Source of the DNA: Chitinophagaceae bacterium
Lineage (GTDB): Bacteria > Bacteroidota > Bacteroidia > Chitinophagales > Chitinophagaceae
Direction: 5' to 3'
NCBI GenBank assembly: GCA_021151685.1
Contig: JAGKWS010000057.1
Coordinates: 1-25,148, forward strand
Length of the DNA: 25,148 nt
Shown here: one piece after another, positions 1 to 7,300 of the stretch
Numbering within the stretch: position 1 is the stretch's first letter
How the letters are laid out: each line of letters starts with the position of its first letter
Made by a program: the position numbers and the translations under genes
The notes under the pieces: model-generated
The model's database searches: none
Told to the model about the DNA's origin: nothing
The model's input: only the letters and a program-made list of their open reading frames with translations

Positions 1-82
1 TATTCATGTTTTATAGCTATAATTGCCTAATCATTTTATCGTCAAAAAAAAGTTATTTTACATTAACAAAAAAAAGCCAAAA

Positions 83-1474
83 ATGAAAAAATCACTTCTA
101 CTATTGGCGGCAGCCGCTGTCGCAGCCAGTGCAAATGCACAAGAGCGTGCATTTAGCAACGTTCATGCTCCACTTCCACAATCGGATGTAAACTATGAGG
201 CCTACAAGATGTTCAAACAAAACCGTGCACATGCGGCGAACACTGGTTTGGCAGGTAAAGGTACTGCTGCACCACGTTGGTACGAGTATACTGATTATTT
301 TCAAAAAAACGAAGATGCCACTTCAAGCTCAGTTAACTACAGCTTGCCATACCTGTGGGGTAACAACAATGTGTTGATGACTTTCTCATCTGGTCCAGAT
401 ACTGCAAACCTCGTTTCTTATGGTTTGGTTGGCGATCCTGCTTTTTCAGGTTTCAACAATGTGGACTATTATCCAGGTCTGATGAAAATTACATCCACCG
501 ATGCGTATGCAGTTGACTCGATTGCGTTTACCGGTGCATATCTTGTGAATCCTGCAAGAGCCGTTGTAGATACCCTCCGCGTATCATTTGTATACGGTAA
601 CGGTGCAACTTCTGCTGATGTATACAAAACTACCGCTAACATTACATCTGGTTCAATACTTGAAAACTATGGTGCTGTAGGTGGTACTATGGATATGTAC
701 CGCATGCACCACAACGGAGCACGCCTTACACCAACAGGTTCTACCATGATTACTAAGGACATTTACCTGAACAACCTTACTACGCCTCCATCTTGGGCAG
801 CAGATACCGTAAACGGTGTTTATGTAGGTAAAGTGGGATTGGGTACTGCTGGTACTGGTATCTCTATCCCTGCTGGTAGCATGGTCGGTGTTTCTGTATC
901 TTTCATCAGTGGCGATGCTGTTCCTGCTTACGATACAGTGTTCATAGGTAGCCCTGCTGTACCACCAGTTAAGTACAACATGTTCCGTGCCGGTGTAGTA
1001 CACAGAGGCTCTGCTTCTGCTGCTGCATTCCCTATGTATAGTTCAACAGACCGCAACATGGGTGGTTTCGTAGACAAAACTACTACCAACTCTTATGTAC
1101 CACAGTGGTACTGGTCTTCGGGTACTGCTGCTGCAAGCGTTCAGTATCCAGATATCTCTTATCGTGCAATCTGTGCATCTTGCGGTGTAGTAGGTACAGT
1201 TGAAGTAGGTAATGTTGCTAAAATCACTAATGCAGTTGCTTATCCCAATCCTGCCAACGATATGCTGTATGTTCCATTCACTTTGAATGCAACTGGCGAT
1301 GTAACTGTTACACTTACCAACATGGTAGGTCAGGTAGTTGCTTCTCAAACTATCAGCAACGTTGCAAATGGCAAGGCTTCTTTCAACACTGCCAACTTGG
1401 CTAACGGTGTATACTCTTGCACTATTGCTGTAGGCAACGAGCGCACAACTGGTCGCGTAAGCATCGTACACTAA
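83..1474 (+). CDS. Secreted protein with T9SS type A C-terminal sorting domain
   Basis: Predicted 463-residue exported protein. The frame is open from position 23, but the start at 83 is chosen because it places a classical signal peptide at the N-terminus: MKK, a Leu/Ala-rich core, and a cleavage site after Ala-Asn-Ala before Gln. The middle (about residues 30-370) is Gly/Thr/Val/Tyr-rich, looks all-beta, and is not a family I recognise. Residues about 387-463 are a Por secretion tail: YPNPAND, then a VTVTLTNMVGQ strand, LANGVYS and a final RVSIVH. That tail directs export by the type IX system and usually surface attachment or release. A short CASC motif precedes it. Codon choice is strongly T-ending (GGT, GCT, ACT, GTA), unlike the other secreted gene here, which suggests high expression. 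A strong terminator follows the stop, so it is probably monocistronic. The function of the mature part is unknown. Confidence 0.85.
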   Translation: MKKSLLLLAAAAVAASANAQERAFSNVHAPLPQSDVNYEAYKMFKQNRAHAANTGLAGKGTAAPRWYEYTDYFQKNEDATSSSVNYSLPYLWGNNNVLMTFSSGPDTANLVSYGLVGDPAFSGFNNVDYYPGLMKITSTDAYAVDSIAFTGAYLVNPARAVVDTLRVSFVYGNGATSADVYKTTANITSGSILENYGAVGGTMDMYRMHHNGARLTPTGSTMITKDIYLNNLTTPPSWAADTVNGVYVGKVGLGTAGTGISIPAGSMVGVSVSFISGDAVPAYDTVFIGSPAVPPVKYNMFRAGVVHRGSASAAAFPMYSSTDRNMGGFVDKTTTNSYVPQWYWSSGTAAASVQYPDISYRAICASCGVVGTVEVGNVAKITNAVAYPNPANDMLYVPFTLNATGDVTVTLTNMVGQVVASQTISNVANGKASFNTANLANGVYSCTIAVGNERTTGRVSIVH

Positions 1475-1499
1475 TCAATATTAGTTTACAAACCTATAT

Positions 1500-1532
1500 G
1501 CCGGGCAACACATTGTGTTGCCCGGTTTTTTT
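1500..1532 (+). terminator. Rho-independent terminator of the T9SS cargo gene
   Basis: A GC-rich stem of 10-11 bp (CCGGGCAACA at 1501-1510 pairing with TGTTGCCCGG at 1516-1525) with a 3-5 nt loop is followed by seven T residues at 1526-1532. It lies 26 bp past the stop codon at 1472-1474. Confidence 0.9.
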
Positions 1533-1561
1533 ATGTATAAGCCACATTCATTACCATACTA

Positions 1562-1639
1562 TTGGCCGATGGGGGCTATACCTACACCATCAGCACAGGT
1601 GGCCAGCGTACCACAGGCCTCGTGAGTATTATACACTAA
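1562..1639 (+). pseudogene. Remnant of a T9SS sorting tail (fragment A)
   Basis: This frame reads LADGGYTYTISTGG, then QRTTGLVSIIH and a stop. It matches the last 25 residues of the upstream gene (LANGVYSCTIAVGN, ERTTGRVSIVH) almost position for position. There is no start codon or upstream body: the frame meets a stop at 1538. It is therefore only the extreme 3' end of a former paralogue of the 83-1474 gene. Divergence from the intact gene at DNA level shows this is not a recent duplication. Confidence 0.7.
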
Positions 1640-1640
1640 C

Positions 1641-1979
1641 TATTACAAGCATACAAAGGAATACGGGCAATGCACCTGTGCTTCCTGTCCTCCAGTTGTT
1701 ACTATAACCGAGGTGCAAGGCGCAGTGCAACGTAACGAAGTTGTAGTTCTACCCAACCCGGCCAGCAATGAAGTTGTTTTTCAACTGCCCGGCACATAGC
1801 AAGGGCCTGCAAACGTGACCGTCACCGATTTTACAGGTAAGCATTTGATTAACAAAATAGTGGATGTGCATAACAATGATGCACATTGTTCTACGGTCTC
1901 TTTACCTACAGGTGTGTACCAGTATCGGGTACAGGTTGGAAGCAAACAGTATTCGGGCAAACTTTCCGTTATCCGTTAA
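1641..1979 (+). pseudogene. Decayed T9SS cargo 3' end with in-frame stop (fragment B)
   Basis: A second C-terminal remnant follows directly in another frame. It reads CTCASCPPVVTITEVQG, then VVVLPNPASNEVVFQLPGT, an in-frame TAG at about 1797-1799, and continues with ANVTVTDFTGKHL, LPTGVYQYRVQVGSKQ and KLSVIR up to the TAA at 1977-1979. The CASC plus EV plus PNPA order mirrors the same segment of the intact gene upstream. The internal stop and missing N-terminal part mark it as a pseudogene unless the stop is read through. No start or ribosome binding site is visible. Confidence 0.7.
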
Positions 1980-2039
1980 TAATGAGTTTTGATACAAAGG
2001 CAATCTTTTTATGTGTATCAGGTGATAAACATCACTCAG

Positions 2040-2065
2040 GTTTTTAGGTAACGACTTTATTTTTG
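2040..2065 (+). promoter_or_regulatory. Bacteroidota-type promoter of the GyrI-like gene
   Basis: TATTTTTG at 2058-2065 is an exact match to the Bacteroidota -7 box TAnnTTTG. A T-rich stretch about 18 bp upstream (2040-2045) could serve as a weak -33 element. The predicted transcript start, about 2071, lies inside the longer open frame and supports a translation start at 2108 or 2120 rather than 2063. Confidence 0.55.
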
Positions 2066-2107
2066 CAGGTGATATATGTGCGCAATTGCAGCACAGAATG
2101 GGCAAAA

Positions 2108-2746
2108 ATGGAAACTAATATGAGTGTCGGGAAATTAGATCTGAAAAAAGAATTGGGAGCAATGTACCGCCAACCTGCTGGTAAAATATCGGTAGTAGAG
2201 GTGCCGCCACAACAATACCTGATGGTGGATGGCCATGGCGACCCCAACAACTCGAAGCTATTTCAGGATGCCATAGAAGCATTATTCAGTTTGTCCTATA
2301 CCTTAAAATTTATGCTGAAAAAGCAGGGTAGGGAAGACTATGCAGTAATGCCGCTTGAAGGCTTGTGGTGGACAGACGATATAGCCAACTTTTCAACCGA
2401 TAATAGGGAGGCTTGGTTGTGGACATTAATGATCCTTCAACCCTCTTTTATAACATATACCGATGTAGAAACGGCAAGACAGCAATTGGTGGCAAAAAAA
2501 GCATTATTTTTGTTGCCCATGGTTAGGCTGGAGACGATGAATGAAGGCACCTGTGCGCAAATTCTGCATATTGGCCCCTTCTCGGAAGAACCACCTACCA
2601 TACAAAGATTGCATCAATATATTAAAGAACAAGGTTACAGATTACGCGGAAAGCATCGGGAAATATATCTGAATGATATGAGACGCACCGCGCCGGAGAA
2701 ATTAAAGACAATCATACGACAACCGGTCAGTACCGGTCAGGAATAA
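2108..2746 (+). CDS. GyrI-like small-molecule-binding domain protein
   Basis: About 212 residues. The sequence matches the stand-alone GyrI-like family (Pfam GyrI-like, COG4832 type) in its recognisable segments: ISVVEVPPQQYLMVDGHGDP near the N-terminus, an FQDAIEALFSLSYTLKF helix, AVMPLEGLWW, then ILHIGPFSEEPPTIQRLHQY and KHREIYLNDMRR at the C-terminus. Family members bind small hydrophobic molecules, and related domains are fused to AraC/MerR-type regulators or inhibit gyrase. No DNA-binding domain is present here, so it is probably a cytoplasmic ligand-binding or hydrolase-like protein. The frame opens at 2063, but a TAnnTTTG box at 2058-2065 makes 2108 (or Met at 2120) the likelier start. 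No terminator follows before the desaturase 111 bp downstream. Confidence 0.8.
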   Translation: METNMSVGKLDLKKELGAMYRQPAGKISVVEVPPQQYLMVDGHGDPNNSKLFQDAIEALFSLSYTLKFMLKKQGREDYAVMPLEGLWWTDDIANFSTDNREAWLWTLMILQPSFITYTDVETARQQLVAKKALFLLPMVRLETMNEGTCAQILHIGPFSEEPPTIQRLHQYIKEQGYRLRGKHREIYLNDMRRTAPEKLKTIIRQPVSTGQE

Positions 2747-2845
2747 GTGCACATATCTGGCACACAATCCCACCTTGTGGGGGCATACATCTATATCATA
2801 CAATCAATTAGCTGGTTATTCATCATTTTTTATTATTTTGTTACG

Positions 2846-2853
2846 TAAGTTTG
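2846..2853 (+). promoter_or_regulatory. TAnnTTTG box immediately upstream of the desaturase
   Basis: TAAGTTTG exactly matches the Bacteroidota -7 consensus and ends only 4 bp before the ATG at 2858. If it is used, the mRNA would be leaderless or nearly so. The -33 side is only T-rich (2826-2840), not a clear TTTG at the usual spacing. Confidence 0.4.
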
Positions 2854-2857
2854 TACA

Positions 2858-3856
2858 ATGCTGACTGGTAAGGAGCTTATACTGGCTACAAAGCCGTTTG
2901 CGAAAGAAATTCGTTGGAAAAGTTGGTACTTAACCATCACTTCATTCCTTTTGCTCATCGGTAGTATAGCTGGCACATATTATTTCGATAACATTTTTTT
3001 ACGCATCGGTTGTAGTGTGTTTACTGCTGCTATGCTGGCGCGCGTATTCATCATTTTTCACGATTTTCAGCACCATACCATCCTGCGTGGGTCGCGTGTT
3101 GCCGATGTTATGTTTACGCTTTTTGGTATCTACATGATTACCCCGCCCAACATATGGAAGCGGTCGCACGATCATCATCATGCCAACAATGCAAAATTGT
3201 TCAGTGCCAGCATCGGGTCTTACCCTATAATGACGCGTCGCAAGTTTTTGGAAGCGTCTAAAAAAGAACGTTTTGGCTATCTGGCAGTACGCCATCCTAT
3301 CAATATGTTCTTTGCCTACTTTACTACGTTTATGTTTGGTATGTGCATTCAGTCTTTCCTCAGCAACCCCCGCCGCCATTGGGATTCTCTGGCAGTACTG
3401 CTGTTGCACTACACCATAGCCATATTCCTCTTTGTAAAGTTTGGCTGGCTTACATGGTTGCTTTCCTTCTCTTTGCCTTTCTTTTTGGCACATATGTTGG
3501 GGGCCTATCTGTTTTATGCACAGCACAACTTTCCGGGGGCTACCTTCCGCAACAATGTAGACTGGAATTATACCAACGCAGCACTGGAGTCATCAAGCTT
3601 TATGGATCTGAATCCTGTAATGCGCTGGGTTACTGCCAACATTGGTTATCATCATATTCATCACCTCAATGCCAAGATACCATTCTACCGTTTGCCTGAG
3701 GCAATGGCAGCAATACCAGAGTTGCAGGTAGCTACCAAAACATCGCTCATGCCGTCAGATATCATTGCTTGTCTGAAACTGAAAGTGTGGGACGCAGATG
3801 CCAATAAGATGATTGGTAATGATGAGTTATACGAACCTCAGGTAGCAAGGGCTTAA
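2858..3856 (+). CDS. Membrane fatty acid desaturase
   Basis: A 332-residue integral membrane di-iron desaturase, expected to introduce a double bond into membrane acyl chains in the cytoplasmic membrane using electrons from a ferredoxin or cytochrome b5-like donor. All three histidine boxes are visible: HDFQHH at residues 68-73, HDHHH at 104-108 and HHIHH at 265-269. Hydrophobic pairs lie near residues 25-62, 82-97, 145-165 and 175-215, matching the family topology with the boxes on one face. The length is normal for bacterial acyl-lipid desaturases. The N-terminus (GKEL, ATKPFAKE, SW) suits the annotated ATG. It is probably monocistronic, with its own promoter box and a terminator 26 bp after the stop. 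Regiospecificity (delta-9, delta-12 or other) cannot be told from the sequence. Confidence 0.9.
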   Translation: MLTGKELILATKPFAKEIRWKSWYLTITSFLLLIGSIAGTYYFDNIFLRIGCSVFTAAMLARVFIIFHDFQHHTILRGSRVADVMFTLFGIYMITPPNIWKRSHDHHHANNAKLFSASIGSYPIMTRRKFLEASKKERFGYLAVRHPINMFFAYFTTFMFGMCIQSFLSNPRRHWDSLAVLLLHYTIAIFLFVKFGWLTWLLSFSLPFFLAHMLGAYLFYAQHNFPGATFRNNVDWNYTNAALESSSFMDLNPVMRWVTANIGYHHIHHLNAKIPFYRLPEAMAAIPELQVATKTSLMPSDIIACLKLKVWDADANKMIGNDELYEPQVARA

Positions 3857-3881
3857 TCATAGTTTTTCAATAGTTTTTCAG

Positions 3882-3909
3882 AAGGGAGCACACAAGTGTT
3901 CCCTTTTTT
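3882..3909 (+). terminator. Rho-independent terminator after the desaturase
   Basis: A 10-bp stem (3882-3891 with 3896-3905, one G-T pair) closes a 4-nt loop (ACAA) and runs into six T residues at 3904-3909. Confidence 0.85.
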
Positions 3910-4312
3910 GTGCTTTGGTGTAGCCGGCACGTAGTGTCATGCTTGTGTGGGGAATGTATGTACTGGGGTGTACAAAAAGCGTACAAGCGTATTTTTTGGG
4001 GGAGGGTAAATGACTTTGCAAACATGATGTTGTCGGTGTTTGTAAAGGGGCTGTATGGGCTCATACTGCAGCTGTGTTGTAACTTATGATATATTTTGCC
4101 TCCCTGAAACAGAAGGAAAAAGAAAATTCCATACAGACTGGATATCTGTGCAACAATGCATGAACCTTCTGGGGCTTAATGTCGGTCGTAAATCTCTGTT
4201 TTCTCTGTGTTGCCCATCATGGTTTAGGAATTTATCGGTGCCGCATTTCGATGTCTAAAAGGTGTTGTTGCCTGTTTGCGCCAATTTGTTTGGTGAGTTA
4301 GGTGCAAAATGC
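3910..4312. other. Gene-free stretch of about 400 bp
   Basis: Open frames here (for example 4055-4258) are short and lack family resemblance, a signal peptide or a promoter. A TGACTTTG box at 4011-4018 (one mismatch to TAnnTTTG) precedes a 21-codon hydrophobic frame at 4024-4089 starting ATGATG. I regard this as too weak to call a gene. No RNA structure was recognised. Confidence 0.4.
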
Positions 4313-4344
4313 GAAAAGGGAACGGCATAGGCCATTCCCTTTTC
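4313..4344 (-). terminator. Terminator-like hairpin after the large phosphatase gene
   Basis: GAAAAGGGAA at 4313-4322 pairs perfectly with TTCCCTTTTC at 4335-4344, with an inner GGC/GCC pairing around an ATAG loop. It lies 32 bp beyond the stop of the minus-strand gene. The T run sits within the stem rather than after it, so termination strength is uncertain. It could act in both directions. Confidence 0.6.
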
Positions 4345-4375
4345 ACTTAAAACATAGATAGGTGAAGTGTTGCTA

Positions 4376-7300
4376 CTATTTGTTCAACACCAGCGGCAGC
4401 GTTGTGCGGCTGTTCATACTGTTTACAGTTACCAGATAAGTGCCTGCAGCCAGTTGCTGGCTCAGTACTACATCGTGCCATAGTACGCTTGCTGTAGTGT
4501 TGGTGGTGTGTTTGTACACTTCCTGTCCCAATACGTTGCAAATGGTTATGGTTACAGGGCCATCGCCGGCAATTTTACCCGATATAGTGAAACGTCCCTG
4601 TGTAGGGTTGGGCACAATAGACAGCATATTGGTACCCTCATTTTTGCCAAGGCCGGTAGTTACATGCATCACAATGCTGTTGAAACTTTCACGGCCACAG
4701 CTACCATCGCCCTTTACCACACAAGTGATAGTGTCGTTATCGGCCAGGTTGTTGGTGGTGTAGGTCACATTGGTAGCACCCGCTATAGTAGTGCTATTTT
4801 TTTGCCACTGGTAGGTAGGTGCCGCACCGCCATCTGTTACGGTTGCGGTAAATGTTACCTGTTGCCCCTTGGCAATATACTGGCCAGGTACGGCAGAGAT
4901 AGATACAGATGGCAAGTAGCTTTCGTCGGCCTTCATGTGTATGATATTGCTATACACAAGATCGGTAAGGCGGCAGTCGGCATTGCTGGTAATTGTAGCA
5001 ACTACAGCATCGCCGTTGTTGGGTACATAGGCGTAGCTGGAGCCACCGCCTACTGGTACCGAGTTCTTCAACCATTGGTACACGGGGGCATCGCCACTGT
5101 TGGTGCTGCTTGCGGCAAAGGTTACCAACGTACCCTCACAAACCGAGTCGCCGGGGTTGGCTGTAATTATAGCCGCAGGCATTACATTGGCTTTTACAGT
5201 CATGCTGCGGTCGTTGGTAACAACCGGCGATGTAACGCATGGTAACGAGCTATAGAGTATTACCGAAACCACATCGCCATTGTTGGGGGCGAAGCTATAA
5301 CTGTAGCCCGAAGTAAGTACCGTAGTGCCGTTTACTTTCCACTCTACACCCGGTGTGGCACCACCGTTTACTGGTGTGGCATAGAAGGTGGTCATGGTGC
5401 CTGCGCATACGGTGTCGTTGGGCAGTACTGCAATGTTGGTAGCTGGTGCTACAACCGGGTTTACAGAAACTGTAGCCGTGCTGCTCATGGCATTGGTGCA
5501 AGCTGTAGTGCTGTTGGTGGCTACTACATTGTAGCTGCCCGCAGTGGTGCGGTTGCCAAATGAAACAGGCATGCCAGTGCCTGCAACAGGGCTGCCGGAA
5601 GGTGTAGCACCGCTGTACAACTGATAGCTGATACCAGCAGAAGAACCACCAAGGCCAATGGCTACTCCAGTACCGCCTGCACAATAAGAACCGCCACCAG
5701 TAACAGAATATACAGTAGGCAGGCCATTTACTACTACTGTGGCAGTCCCGCTCATGGTAGCCGTACAGCCTGTGGTATTGTTTACAGCCGTAGCATTATA
5801 GGTGCCTGCCAGCGTGCGCACACCAAACGTTGCCGCACTGCCTGTGCCGGTAACTGCAGCTCCACTTGCCGATGCGCCCAGTTGCAATTGGTAAGTAATA
5901 CCAGTTTCTGTTCCTGACAGACCAATGGCTACACCTGTGCCACCACTACAGTACTGTCCGCCGCCGGTAAGGGTGTAGGTTATTGGCAACGCATCGGGGG
6001 TAACAGTGGCAGTGCCGCTCATGTTGTTGACGCAGCCTGTGGTATTATTGGTTGCTGCAACGGTGTAAGTGCCCGCCGCTGTTTTGAGACCAAAGCTGAT
6101 GCCGGTACCTGTTCCGTTTACGGCTGTTCCGGTGAAGCTGCTGCCAAGGTACAATTGATAAGATATTCCCGATTCTGTATTGGCAAGGCCCACAGGTACA
6201 CCCGCACCGCCTGCACAATAGTGACCACCGCCAGTGGTAGTTTGTACTGTTGGTAGCGGATTGATGGCGATGGTAGCATTGCCTGCCATATCATTTACGC
6301 AAGTGGTAGTAACATCGGTTGCTTGCACACTATACGTACCCACAGCAGTATATGTGCCCATAGATAGCGCACTACCCGTACTCGACATGATACTACCCAC
6401 AACCGTGCTGCCATGGTACAGTTGATAGGTGACGTTGCTTTGCGACCCATCAAGGTTGATGGAAATACCGGTACCGCCTGCACAGTAGCTACCGCCACCG
6501 GTTACGTTTTGGGCCGTAGGCGGTGTGTAGATCGATACGTTAACTATGTTCAGCATAGCAGTGGTACAACCCGTTGTATTGTGGGTAGCCAGCACACTGT
6601 AGGTGCCGGTGGCGGAATGCACACCAAACGACAGCGGGCTGCCGGTGCCACTAATGCTGCTTCCCGCAGCGGTGCTGCCATTATATAGCTGATAAGAAAC
6701 TCCGGCTTCGGAAGCGCTGAGGCCTATAGGCAAGCCGCTGCCACCGGGGCAATAGCCGCCACCGCCCGTCATAGTGTAGGCAACAGGGGCTGGATTGATG
6801 TTTACTGTAAATGTGGTTGTGGCTACACCACATTCGTTGGTAGCGGCAATAGTTACAGTGGTTACGCCCACGCTAAAGGTGGTGCCGCTTGCAGTGCCGT
6901 TACCGCTGCCGGTAGTAGCACCGGTAAGCGTGTATGTGTGTACAGGTGCAGGGCGGCCTGTATCGCTAATGCTGTAGGTAATAGTTGCATTACATGCCTC
7001 GCGAACAAAACCGGTTGGGGCAGAGATAATGTCTGGCAGGGTACACAGCATGTTTACAAAGTGCTTGTCGGTAAGGCAGGTAGCAGTAGCATTATCCTTT
7101 ACCTCTACCAGTGTGTCTTGTGCAGGTGCTACGCTGATGGTGCGGGTAGTAACGCCCGGTGCCCAGGCATAGTTGCCCTCCCACGATGCCGACAGGTTGG
7201 TGCTGGTGCCATGTAGTATTTCTACTGTGTCTTGTGTTTTTACATCCTTCATGATGGTAAACTGGTCCCATATGGTGCCGCCTGTTCTCAGGAATTTAGC

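Noticed and set aside
1043..1471. Antisense frame opposite the first T9SS gene
   Set aside because: A shadow of the sorting-domain coding region, with Cys/Tyr/Ser-rich nonsense composition.
4024..4258. Possible small genes (21-codon hydrophobic frame at 4024 and 67-codon frame at 4055)
   Set aside because: There is only a one-mismatch promoter box, no ribosome binding site and no similarity to anything known. Chance frames of this size are common.
5435..6769. Regular repeats considered as a CRISPR array
   Set aside because: The period is 267 bp, in frame, coding and diverged. It is a protein repeat.
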